64,000 nucleotides of DNA from JAFGCL01 sp964492335 (lineage in GTDB: Bacteria; Chloroflexota; Dehalococcoidia; UBA2247; RBG-13-53-26), in assembly GCA_964492335.1 (NCBI GenBank), contig CAZBJX010000002.1, positions 82,072 to 146,071 on the forward strand. Direction: 5' to 3'. Under the pieces are notes generated by a model. The model worked only from the letters and a program-made list of their open reading frames with translations. It did not search any database and was not told where the DNA came from. The position numbers and the translations under genes were made by a program. Below are positions 33,026 to 40,738 of the stretch, one piece after another. Each line of letters begins with the position of its first letter. The stretch's first letter is position 1.

Positions 33026-33919
33026 TCAGGTGGCCGCCTGGCCCAGCTGGCCCTTGGTCTGGTAGTAGATCACGTAGCCCGCCACGGGGATCTCCAGGGC
33101 CGCCCGGTCCGGGCGCTCCCCGAAGCGGCGGCTGAAGTCGTCTCCCACCAGGTCCATGATCTCCTCCAGCGGGGTGCCCCGGCGCGCCGCCTCCAGCACC
33201 ATGGAGCTGTAGATGCGGGCGTTCTCCAGGGCCCGGGACATGGCCCGGGCGGCGTCGGTCTCCACCGTGCCGTGCGAGTAGAAGAGCAGGTCCGGGCGCA
33301 GGCGCATCAGGCGCTCAATGGTGCTCACGTAGATGTCCTGCTCGAAGCTGAAGGGCGCCACCGGGGGGAACTGGTATTCCGGCAGCCCCAGGGCCTCCCC
33401 GCAGAAGAGGCCGTTGAGCGTGCGGTCGAGTATCACGATGTGGTTCGGCGAGTGCCCCACCGCGTGGATGATCTCGAGCTCCCGGCCGTCCAGTCGGATG
33501 GCCTTGCCGTCCTGCGCCACCTTCAGGCGGGCCGGGGGCACGGGGTCAATGGGGCCCAGCCGGTCCTCGAAGTCCGGCCCCCACACCAGCCTGGTGCTCT
33601 CAGTGAGGCGCTCCGGAGAGACCAGGTGCTTGACCCCCCGGGGGTGGACCACCACCATGGCCTCCGGGAACAGGGCCGACAGGGTCCCCGTCCCGCCGGC
33701 GTGGTCTACGTGAATGTGCGTGGGGATGATGTAATCGAGCCCCTTCATTCCCAGCCGGTCCATGGCCTGCGTGATGACCGGCGCGGCCGCCGCCGGGCCC
33801 GGCTCGATCAGCGCGCCGCCCGCGGCCCTGATGAGGTAGGTCACCGGCACCTCGGGCATCCCGGCGATGGGCACCTCGAAGCGGAATATGTTGCCCGCCA
33901 CCTCGGTTATGTCCGGCAT
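33026..33919 (-). CDS. MBL-fold metallo-hydrolase
   Basis: A 297-residue metallo-beta-lactamase-fold hydrolase. The metal site THIHVDHAGG (about residues 67-76) is complete; a further His in HAVGHSPNH and an Asp/Cys position in LFCGEALGLP complete a glyoxalase II-like layout. A C-terminal helical extension (about 200-297) resembles family members that act on thioesters or lactones. Related Chloroflexota proteins are annotated only generally, and the substrate is not predictable. It lies upstream of the small membrane protein on the opposite strand. Confidence 0.85.
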   Translation of the reverse strand: MPDITEVAGNIFRFEVPIAGMPEVPVTYLIRAAGGALIEPGPAAAAPVITQAMDRLGMKGLDYIIPTHIHVDHAGGTGTLSALFPEAMVVVHPRGVKHLVSPERLTESTRLVWGPDFEDRLGPIDPVPPARLKVAQDGKAIRLDGRELEIIHAVGHSPNHIVILDRTLNGLFCGEALGLPEYQFPPVAPFSFEQDIYVSTIERLMRLRPDLLFYSHGTVETDAARAMSRALENARIYSSMVLEAARRGTPLEEIMDLVGDDFSRRFGERPDRAALEIPVAGYVIYYQTKGQLGQAAT

Positions 33920-33971
33920 CTGTCCCTCCCAACGGGGCCGCGGCCGCCAGGGGCCGGCCGGCCGGCCCGCA

Positions 33972-35240
33972 TCACTTGGCCTCCCTGGTGATACGGAGCT
34001 TCTCTATCTTGAGGTTGCGCATCTCCTTGACGGTGAACTTCAGGTCGAGGTAGCGGAACTGCTCCCCCTCCTTGGGCATGTACCCCAGCAGGTGGAGGAC
34101 CAGGCCGGCAATGGTCTCGTAGTCCCCGCTGGGCAGGCTCATCCCCATCTCCTCATTGACTTCCTCGACGCGCATGTTGCCGTCGATATCGTAGGTGTGC
34201 TCGTCAACCGCCTGGTACTCCCGCGGTGCCCGGTCGAACTCGTCCCCGAAGCGGCCTACCAGCTGCGACAGCAGCTCCCTCAGGGTCACCACGCCGGCCA
34301 CCCCGCCGTACTCGTCAACCACCACGGCCATCTGGTTGTTGGAGGCCTGCATCTCCTGGAAGAGGGCCCCGATGTGCTTGGTCTCCGGGGCGAAGATCAC
34401 CGGCCGGGTGATGGAGTCTATAGTGGACTCGTCGTTGAACTCGCCCCTGGCCTGCGCCAGCAGCACGTCCTTGATGTAGATCCCGCCGATGGTGTTGTCC
34501 AGGCTGTCTTCGTAGACGGGGAAGCGGGTGTGGGGCGTATCGGCGTAGATCTTGAGGAAGTCCCCCAGGGTGGTGCCCTTTTCGACCCAGACCACGGCCG
34601 TCCGCGGGAGCATGGCTTCGCGGATGGGGTGGTCGCCGAACTGGAAGACCTTGTCCAGCATCCTGGCCTCCGCCTCCTCCACCACGCCCTCTTCCTTGCC
34701 CACGTTGATCATGGTGCGTATCTCCTCTTCGGTCACCAGGGTCCTCTGCGTGGGCTTGCCGCCGATGAGCTTGCTGACAGAGGTGCCCAGCCATTCCAGG
34801 ACGGTGGTGAAGGGCGTCAGCACCCAGGACAGGAACGAGACCGGGGTGACGAAGGACCGCGCCACCCTCTCGCTGTGCTGCGACGCCACTATCTTGGGGA
34901 CCACCTCGCCCACGACCAGGAGGACCACGGTGACGATCACCGTGGCCAGCAGGACGGCCAGCTCCGGCTTGGCCGCCCAGAGGTGGAGGATGACGGCCGT
35001 GCCCAGGGCGGCCGCGCCGGTGTTGACGAAGTTGTTGCCCAGAAGGACAGTGGTGATGAACTTCTCCGGCTTCTGCAGTATCCTGGCAATCCGGCCGGCC
35101 TGCTTCTCGCCCTGGCTCTGCATCTGCTTCAGCCGGATCTTCTGAAGCGAGATGAAGGCCGTCTCCGAGCTGGAGAAGAACGCCGAGGCCATCACGCAGA
35201 TCACGAACAGGACCAGGTAGACTGTGTGGACCGTATCCAT
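33972..35240 (-). CDS. CorC/HlyC-family (CNNM) membrane protein with CBS domains
   Basis: A 422-residue protein: an N-terminal DUF21/CNNM domain with four membrane segments (about 5-25, 60-80, 92-112 and 128-150), two CBS domains (about 205-325; MLPRTAVVWVEKGTTLGDFL and FAPETKHIGALFQEMQ) and a C-terminal CorC-HlyC domain (VDEHTYDIDGNMRVEEV). The family handles Mg2+/Co2+ efflux or homeostasis; the old name hemolysin is misleading. The ATG lies behind a strong 7-bp hairpin (35262-35277), and the start has only a weak ribosome binding site. Confidence 0.9.
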   Translation of the reverse strand: MDTVHTVYLVLFVICVMASAFFSSSETAFISLQKIRLKQMQSQGEKQAGRIARILQKPEKFITTVLLGNNFVNTGAAALGTAVILHLWAAKPELAVLLATVIVTVVLLVVGEVVPKIVASQHSERVARSFVTPVSFLSWVLTPFTTVLEWLGTSVSKLIGGKPTQRTLVTEEEIRTMINVGKEEGVVEEAEARMLDKVFQFGDHPIREAMLPRTAVVWVEKGTTLGDFLKIYADTPHTRFPVYEDSLDNTIGGIYIKDVLLAQARGEFNDESTIDSITRPVIFAPETKHIGALFQEMQASNNQMAVVVDEYGGVAGVVTLRELLSQLVGRFGDEFDRAPREYQAVDEHTYDIDGNMRVEEVNEEMGMSLPSGDYETIAGLVLHLLGYMPKEGEQFRYLDLKFTVKEMRNLKIEKLRITREAK

Positions 35241-35261
35241 AAGCGTTGGCGCGAGGGTACT

Positions 35262-35277
35262 CCCCGTTTCAACGGGG
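35262..35277 (-). promoter_or_regulatory. Hairpin in the 5' region of the CorC-type gene
   Basis: CCCCGTT-TC-AACGGGG, perfect 7-bp arms with a two-base loop, 22 bp upstream of the ATG on the minus strand. It could shield or expose the translation start, or act as an operator. A strong AAAGGAGGT stands just upstream of it (minus strand) without a matching gene. Confidence 0.45.
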
Positions 35278-35331
35278 ACGGGGAATCGCGCTTACCTCCT
35301 TTGCCTTGACAGACTGTGATGTCATTGGATC

Positions 35332-35686
35332 GTGGCTGGCAAACGGACCAGACATGCAGCCTGCAGCGTGAACTGTCACTTCGTCTGGATACCCAGATTC
35401 AGGAGGCCAATCCCGACTGGCGATCCTCCAGCACGGCTGGATAGCATCATCAGGGAGCCTGCGGCTGGCATCCAGGCGCAGAGGCTGCGGCCGCCGTCCC
35501 AAGGCCCGATTGGCCGTCGCCAAGGCCCACCTGGAGATCAGGCGGCAGCGGCCAGACTTCGCCCACAAGACCGCCAGGCAACTCGTCCGGAAGTATGACC
35601 TCATCGCCTGCGAGAACTTGAGGCTCGGACCGGGCCTTCAGGGCTTTTCTCTCCTGAGAGGCCCCTCGATTCGTCGAGGAGAGTAG
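35332..35686 (+). pseudogene. Decayed IS200/IS605 element: tnpA N-terminal piece joined to tnpB C-terminal piece
   Basis: Two transposon gene remnants lie head to tail. Frame 1 from GTG 35332 reads CSVNCHFVWIPRFRRPIPTG and RLDSIIREPAA, the N-terminal part of an IS200-type TnpA (Y1 transposase). It ends before the HUH and catalytic Tyr motifs. From about 35453 in another frame, LRLASRRRGCGRRPKARLAV and FAHKTARQLVRKYDLIACEN match the central/C-terminal TnpB region, including the Glu of the second RuvC motif (ENL). This frame stops at 35684-35686. Roughly the C-terminal half of tnpA and the N-terminal half of tnpB are missing, so the element cannot move by itself. Confidence 0.75.
35664..35679 (+). 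repeat. Hairpin at the end of the IS200/IS605 remnant
   Basis: CCTCGA-TTCG-TCGAGG, 6-bp arms and a stable TTCG loop, at the tnpB 3' end. Subterminal hairpins are the recognition sites at the ends of IS200/IS605 elements and also overlap the right-end guide RNA of TnpB, so this may mark the old right end. Confidence 0.45.
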
Positions 35687-35821
35687 TCACCGCTCTCAAT
35701 ACCTCCCGCACCTGTCGCCGCGCCCGCGCGGGGCGGGAGGCCCCGCCGCCCGCGGTCACTGCGGCGCCGGTGTAAGTCACCTGCATTTTCCTAGGTTTTG
35801 CGGCCGCGCGCAAGCGCAGCG

Positions 35822-35850
35822 TTGACTAGGCGGGCCGCCGGCTATAGAAT
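35822..35850 (+). promoter_or_regulatory. Sigma70-type promoter of the 66-residue membrane protein
   Basis: TTGACT (35822-35827), a 17-bp spacer and TAGAAT (35845-35850). A GGGGGAGGTG ribosome binding site (35860-35868) follows, which supports the reality of the short gene downstream. Confidence 0.6.
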
Positions 35851-35873
35851 CTCTCTTCAGGGGGAGGTGCGCT

Positions 35874-36074
35874 TTGACCGGCGGCATAGGCCAGAGAATC
35901 GGCGAGACCATAATCGTTGCCCTGTGGCCACTCATCTGGGTCTTCTACGTCCTGGTGAGCGTGGTGGTGTTCGCCCACACCGCCGCGGTGTACCTGGGCT
36001 GGGGCATCCTGTCGCGCCTGGACAGGCGGCGCTCCGGTGACTCCCCGAGTCCCGGCCCTCAGGCAGCCGGCTGA
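35874..36074 (+). CDS. Small single-pass membrane protein
   Basis: A 66-residue protein with one long hydrophobic stretch (about 12-47, possibly two short helices) and an Arg-rich C-terminal tail. Start TTG, directly behind a good promoter and a strong ribosome binding site, the reason to accept so short a gene. No homologue recognised. It lies between the IS200/IS605 remnant and a hairpin-rich intergenic segment. Confidence 0.6.
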   Translation: MTGGIGQRIGETIIVALWPLIWVFYVLVSVVVFAHTAAVYLGWGILSRLDRRRSGDSPSPGPQAAG

Positions 36075-36330
36075 GTTGCTGTCCACCCGGGCAGGCCCAA
36101 CACCGGCCCTCGCGGTCTGCCAGCCGGTCGTCCCCCTGCCCGCAGCCGGCATGGACCAACGACTTGGTCCATCCGAAGGGGACCAAGTCCTGACACCGGG
36201 CTACCTGCGGTGCTCAGACTGTCCTGGATGCAGCGGCCCGGTGTGCACGTCCAAGCTGCAGATCGAGTGGTGAGTACACAGCACACCGGCGGCTACTGAT
36301 GGTAGCAGCCAGCCCCAGTCAGTCAGTCGG
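36075..36330. other. Hairpin-rich intergenic region with alternative pairings
   Basis: No convincing gene. Inverted repeats: TGGACCAA (36152-36159) with TTGGTCCA (36164-36171); GACTTGGTCC (36161-36170) with GGACCAAGTC (36180-36189), which compete for the same central arm; ACACCGGGC (36193-36201) with GCCCGGTGT (36236-36244). A CAGT tetranucleotide run with one variant unit follows near 36313-36333, next to the stop of the convergent regulator gene. It may be a structured RNA, a bidirectional terminator or an element remnant. Confidence 0.5.
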
Positions 36331-36987
36331 TCAGTCTGCCTGATCGGAAGGGAGATCGACCAGCTTGTTGGCGAAGGCGAACAGGCAGATCTCCGCGTCG
36401 GATCGCGCTGTGAGCTTCTCCAGCACCCGAGAGCGGTGAGAGTGGACCGTCTTGATGCTGATGCCCAGTTCGTGGGCGATCTCCCTCACTTTCTTCCCCC
36501 GGGCAATGAGGACGGCCACCTGGAGCTCGCGGTTTGACAGGCGGTCTATCGGGGCGACATCAGACTTGACGGCCAGCATCTGCATGGCGATGATGTGTCT
36601 GGCCTCGTCGGCTAAGAAGCGCCGCCCCTGCGCCACTGTCTGGATAGCCGCCGGCAGGGCAGAGGCGTCGATGCCCTTGGAGACGTATCCCAGAGCCCCC
36701 GCCTTGAGGAAACGGGCAGCAAACTGTCTTTCCGGATGGACGGTCAGCACCAGTATGCGGGCGCTGGGATCGGTCTTCATGATGTGCTTGATGGCCTCCA
36801 GCCCGTCCATCCGGGGCATAGAGACATCAAGGATCACCACGTCGGGGCGCATTTTCTCGAACTGCAGAATGGCCTCAATGCCATCGGAGGCTTCCGCCAC
36901 CACTACTCCCACCCCGGCTTCCTCTATGATGTGCTTCACGCCGGTCCGCATCAGGGCGTGGTCATCGGCCAGCAGAACCCGGATCAT
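36331..36987 (-). CDS. NarL/LuxR-family response regulator
   Basis: A 218-residue regulator with receiver pocket Asp8-Asp9, phospho-acceptor Asp54, TVHPERQFAARFLKAGALGY, and a LuxR-type helix-turn-helix (LSNRELQVAVLIARG and AHELGISIKTVHSHRSRVLE). It is paralogous to the regulator at 31972-32661. Base composition is visibly less GC-rich than in the first 30 kb. It overlaps the kinase gene by ATGA (36984-36987), and the pair is divergent from the CoA-transferase/dehydratase cluster that begins at 38295, which it probably controls. Confidence 0.92.
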   Translation of the reverse strand: MIRVLLADDHALMRTGVKHIIEEAGVGVVVAEASDGIEAILQFEKMRPDVVILDVSMPRMDGLEAIKHIMKTDPSARILVLTVHPERQFAARFLKAGALGYVSKGIDASALPAAIQTVAQGRRFLADEARHIIAMQMLAVKSDVAPIDRLSNRELQVAVLIARGKKVREIAHELGISIKTVHSHRSRVLEKLTARSDAEICLFAFANKLVDLPSDQAD

Positions 36988-38162
36988 TGGCGCTCCCCGG
37001 AGTCCTCGTGCCTTCTAGCGGCTCCCCCCTCCATCGGTAGCCGCGCGCACACGCTTGTTCCCTGGCCCACCCGGCTGGATATCGTGAGACTGCCCCCTGC
37101 CAGGCGGGCTCTCTCACGCATGCTCAGGATCCCGAGGGAGTGGCCTGGCCTTTGGTCGTGGATGTCGAAGCCTCTGCCGTCGTCCGATACGGTGACCTTG
37201 AGCGTCTTCCCGGAGCTCATAACCTCTACCCGGGCCTGCGATGCCTTGGCATGTTTCCAGATATTGGTCAGTGCTTCCTGCACTATCCGGTAGGCGGTCA
37301 TGGCCACCGCCTTGTCCATCTCAACATCTCCGGCCTGGGTGTCAGCCGCGCATGGTATGCCGCTACGCTTCTCGAATTCCTCCACGTACCATTCCACTGA
37401 CCTCATCAGGCCCAAGTGGTCGATCATGGTGGATCCCAAGGTCATCACGATGCGGTGGCAGTCTTCCTTGATCCGCTCCGACAGCGCCAGGAGGTCCTCC
37501 ATCTCGGCTTCAACTGATTGGCCCTTCCGCTGGTGGTTAACCAGGAGAGCCACCTTGGTCTGGAAAAAGGCCAGCTCACTCCCGATGTGATCGTGCAGGT
37601 CACGGGCCAGGCGGGCCCTTTCCTTCTCGGCCACCTCCATTATCTCTTGGGAGAGCAATCTCAGCTCCGCCTCGGACCTCTTCAGTCGTTCCTCCGCGGC
37701 CTTTCGCTCGGTTATGTCCCGGAAGCTGACCACGACACCTCTGATGGCTGGGTCTGAGAACAGATTGGTGGTCACGGTCTCCACGACGCGCCACGCGCCA
37801 TCTCCATGCTTGACGCGGTACTCAGCGCGCATCGGGACGCCTGGCTCCCGCAGCACACGGGCGTAGCCTCGGGCAACGCGAGCGTGGTCCGATGGATGCA
37901 CGAAGGTTAACTTGTCCTGCAGACTGATGCTCTGGGATTGCCGGCTCCAGATGCGGTTCACGGAAGGGCTTATGTAGAGGATGCGGCCCTCGCGGTCAAG
38001 GACGGCCACGCTGTCCAGCCCGTTCTCCGTCAACCCCCGAAAGAGGCGCTCGCTCCTCTGCAGGCCCGCGAGGTTGACCGGCCCGGCTAACGAGGCCGCA
38101 GAGCCTCTATCGGCCGGGAAGGCTCGGGCGGTGCGCTTGGCTGGCTTCTCATCCTTCGTCAT
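36984..38162 (-). CDS. PAS-domain sensor histidine kinase (NarX/HisKA_3 type)
   Basis: A 392-residue soluble kinase: an N-terminal PAS domain (about 35-145; DSVAVLDREGRILYISPSVN and VVVSFRDITERK), a HisKA_3 domain with ARDLHDHIGSEL (phospho-acceptor His190), and an HATPase domain with QEALTNIWKHA, VSDDGRGFD and VGQGTSVCARLP. It is a paralogue of the kinase at 30830. A TATAAT on the minus strand (38190-38185) lies 23 bp upstream of the ATG, so the region 38163-38294 holds promoters for both directions. Confidence 0.9.
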   Translation of the reverse strand: MTKDEKPAKRTARAFPADRGSAASLAGPVNLAGLQRSERLFRGLTENGLDSVAVLDREGRILYISPSVNRIWSRQSQSISLQDKLTFVHPSDHARVARGYARVLREPGVPMRAEYRVKHGDGAWRVVETVTTNLFSDPAIRGVVVSFRDITERKAAEERLKRSEAELRLLSQEIMEVAEKERARLARDLHDHIGSELAFFQTKVALLVNHQRKGQSVEAEMEDLLALSERIKEDCHRIVMTLGSTMIDHLGLMRSVEWYVEEFEKRSGIPCAADTQAGDVEMDKAVAMTAYRIVQEALTNIWKHAKASQARVEVMSSGKTLKVTVSDDGRGFDIHDQRPGHSLGILSMRERARLAGGSLTISSRVGQGTSVCARLPMEGGAARRHEDSGERQ

Positions 38163-38184
38163 GTCCCTGTCTCGTGCGAACCCT

Positions 38185-38190
38185 ATTATA
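38185..38190 (-). promoter_or_regulatory. -10 box of the second kinase/regulator pair
   Basis: A perfect TATAAT on the minus strand, giving a predicted leader of about 16 bases before the kinase ATG at 38162. No good -35 box is seen, so an activator may be needed. Confidence 0.45.
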
Positions 38191-38294
38191 TGACATCAGA
38201 AGATTTCTTGCCGGCACTAAGACTCTGTCCAATTACCAGCGTCAGACCTCCGGCTGTAGACTGGCATCGGAGCATTGCCTGCAGGAGGCGAGAC

Positions 38295-39512
38295 ATGACC
38301 GGGGTGTTGGACGGGATAAGGGTTCTGGATTGGACCATATTCCAGCAGGGCCCAGTGGCCAGCATGCTCTTGGGTGACTTGGGGGCGGAAGTAATCAAAC
38401 TCGAGGAGCGGGTGGGTGGAGACCTAGGCAGAGGCATGGTGAGAGTGGCCGGGGCCATGGTGGGTGGAAAGGATGTGGTGCGGAATCCGTACTTCGAGGC
38501 TGGCAACCGGAACAAGAAGAGCCTGACTCTTGACCTGAAGAAGGCCAAGGGCAGGGAGATCGTTTACCAACTGGCGGCCAAGTCCGATGTGTTCGTCCAG
38601 AACTTCCGGGCCGGAGTGGCGGAGAAAGCAGGCCTTGATTACGAAGCCCTGTCCAAGCGCAATCCCAGGGTCATCTACGCGCACGCGTCCGGCTGGGGGC
38701 CGCTGGGTCCTGACAAGGGCGAGCCTTCGGCCGACTACACTGCACTGGCCAGGTCGGGGCTCATGGCCGCCGCCGGGGAACCGGGCATGGATCCTGTTCT
38801 GGTCCAAGGCGGAATTGCCGACCAGACGGGGGCGGTGATGACCGCGCTTGGAGTGGTTTCCGCGCTCTACGTCCGGGAACGCACCGGGAAGGGGCAGAAG
38901 GTGGATGCCTCCATTCTGGGTGGCATGGTATTCCTTCAAGGGCACCCGGTGGTCTTCTGCACGATGGCCAATATCTGGGGCATGCGGATTGCCAGGAAGA
39001 GCGCCGGCAACCCGCTGTGGAACCACTACAAGTGCGGCGATGACAGATGGATCGCCCTGGCTCACCTGTCTCCTGACAAGTTCTGGCCGCTCCTATGCCA
39101 GGCTATGGGGCTCGAGGCCCTGGAGATGGACCCCCGGTTCGACTCCATGGACAACAGGATGGAGAACTGCCAGGAACTCATCTCCATCCTGGATCGGGCG
39201 TTTGCTACCAGAAAGCGCGAGGAGTGGATCAGGGTGTTCAAGGCCAAGGGCGTGGTCTTCGCGCCGGTGAACGATACGCTGGAGATGACGCTAGACCCGC
39301 AGGTGCTGGCTAACAATTATGTGACCACGTTCGACCATCCCGTATTCGGGCCCACGAAGACGGTGGGGTTTCCGATTGGCTTCAGCGAGACTCCGATGTC
39401 AATCAGGAGGGAGGCTCCGGAGTTTGGGCAGCATACGGAGGAGATCCTCATCGACCTTCTCGATTACACTTGGGACGATATCACGAGGCTCAAGGAAGAG
39501 GAAGTGATATGA
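38295..39512 (+). CDS. CaiB/BaiF family type III CoA-transferase
   Basis: A 405-residue type III CoA-transferase that moves CoA between carboxylic acids through a mixed anhydride on an Asp. Seen: LDGIRVLDWT opening, GDLGAEVIKLEE, NRNKKSLTLDLK, and ADYTALARSG with Asp147 in the catalytic place; RTGKGQKVDASIL follows. GCAGGAGGCG precedes the ATG. Gene order with a two-subunit dehydratase directly downstream parallels FldA with FldBC (phenyllactate) and related systems, so a 2-hydroxyacid is the likely acceptor. First gene of the cluster running to 45844. Confidence 0.9.
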   Translation: MTGVLDGIRVLDWTIFQQGPVASMLLGDLGAEVIKLEERVGGDLGRGMVRVAGAMVGGKDVVRNPYFEAGNRNKKSLTLDLKKAKGREIVYQLAAKSDVFVQNFRAGVAEKAGLDYEALSKRNPRVIYAHASGWGPLGPDKGEPSADYTALARSGLMAAAGEPGMDPVLVQGGIADQTGAVMTALGVVSALYVRERTGKGQKVDASILGGMVFLQGHPVVFCTMANIWGMRIARKSAGNPLWNHYKCGDDRWIALAHLSPDKFWPLLCQAMGLEALEMDPRFDSMDNRMENCQELISILDRAFATRKREEWIRVFKAKGVVFAPVNDTLEMTLDPQVLANNYVTTFDHPVFGPTKTVGFPIGFSETPMSIRREAPEFGQHTEEILIDLLDYTWDDITRLKEEEVI

Positions 39513-39579
39513 GAACGCTGCCATGTTGTATTGGAGGGCGACTCACCGAGCGGGAGCCATCTCCTAGGAAGGATGGATC

Positions 39580-40728
39580 ATGAGCACCGGGATGGTGAGG
39601 GTGGAAGAGATTCACCGCGACCGCACCAGCAGGGCGAGGGATCTCAAGGCGCAGGGCCGGAAGGTCGTTGGATACCTGTGCAGCTTCGCCCCGGCTGAGA
39701 TGCTGACGGCGGCCGGGGTGGTCCCTTTCCGCATGGTGGGGAACATGAGGCGGCAGGCGGAGTTGGCGGACCATCATCTGGAGGGCATCGCCTGCTCCTT
39801 CACCCGCAGCGTACTGGACGTTGCCCTGTCGGGCGAGTATGACTTCCTCGACGGTTTCGTTATCCCGCATTCGTGCGACAACATCGTTAAGCTGTATGGC
39901 ATTTGGGCGCAGAACGTGGATCACGTATATGCCCACTTCGTGAATGTCCCTCATACTGCATCCCGTCCATCATTGGAGTTCTTCGAGACGGAGCTAGAGG
40001 TGTTCCGTCGCAGCCTGGAGAGATACGCCGGGCGGGAGATCACGGACGAGGACTTGGGGCGCTCCATTGCCATGCACAACCGACAGAGGTCCCTGGTGCG
40101 GCAGCTGTACCAGTTCCGCAAGGAGCACCCGCCAATGGTGTCGGCCTCCCAAGTGACCAAAGTCGTCAGGGCCATCAACAGCCTGCCGGTGATGGAAGGA
40201 AACGGACTGCTGGAGGCACTGATCGCCGAGGTGAAAGAGGGATGCCACATCGTTGGGAACGGCCAAAGACCCAGGATCATGGTCTATGGCACCGGAAACG
40301 ACGACACGCCGTTCCTGGACATGCTGGAGGAGATGGGCGCGATAGTAGTGGTGGACGACTTGTGCAGCGGAACGAGACCGTACTGGTTCGAGGTGGCTGG
40401 CTCAGGTACCCCGATATCGGCACTTGCTGAGAGCTACTTGGAGCAGATGAACTGCCCGCGGACCTTTCGTCCCAGCCCGGGGAGCCACCAAGAGGACCTC
40501 CAGAACCGGTTCGGCTACTTGTACGACTTCGTCCGGGACTTCAAGGTCAACGGCGTCATCCTGTACGTGATCATGTACTGCGATACGCATGCGTTCGATA
40601 CTCCGGACGTGATCGAGTACCTCAAGGCGAAGAAGGTGCCGGTGCTGCGCCTCGAGGAAGAGTACCAGACGAGCGCCATGGGCCGCCTGAAGACCAGAGT
40701 CCAGGCCTTCCTGGAGACCATCGCCTGA
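39580..40728 (+). CDS. 2-Hydroxyacyl-CoA dehydratase / benzoyl-CoA reductase-like subunit
   Basis: A 382-residue HgdB/FldC/BcrC-family protein. Family members hold a [4Fe-4S] cluster and dehydrate (R)-2-hydroxyacyl-CoA by a ketyl-radical route, or reduce benzoyl-CoA. Seen: the cluster cysteines expected in the fold (GYLCSFAPAEM, ACSFTRSVLD and HSCDNIVKLYG) and a C-terminal half ending with VLRLEEEYQT, the usual place of the family's E-x-x segment. It pairs with the next gene. The small ATPase that injects the activating electron (HgdC/FldI type) is absent from the window. Confidence 0.85.
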   Translation: MSTGMVRVEEIHRDRTSRARDLKAQGRKVVGYLCSFAPAEMLTAAGVVPFRMVGNMRRQAELADHHLEGIACSFTRSVLDVALSGEYDFLDGFVIPHSCDNIVKLYGIWAQNVDHVYAHFVNVPHTASRPSLEFFETELEVFRRSLERYAGREITDEDLGRSIAMHNRQRSLVRQLYQFRKEHPPMVSASQVTKVVRAINSLPVMEGNGLLEALIAEVKEGCHIVGNGQRPRIMVYGTGNDDTPFLDMLEEMGAIVVVDDLCSGTRPYWFEVAGSGTPISALAESYLEQMNCPRTFRPSPGSHQEDLQNRFGYLYDFVRDFKVNGVILYVIMYCDTHAFDTPDVIEYLKAKKVPVLRLEEEYQTSAMGRLKTRVQAFLETIA

Positions 40729-40738
40729 AGGAGGTGCT

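Noticed and set aside
35305..35310. TTGACA before the IS200/IS605 remnant
   Set aside because: No -10 box at 16-18 bp, and no intact gene follows.
36037..36273. 78-residue open frame with four Cys in the intergenic region
   Set aside because: It overlaps the preceding gene end and the hairpins, has no ribosome binding site and no family similarity.
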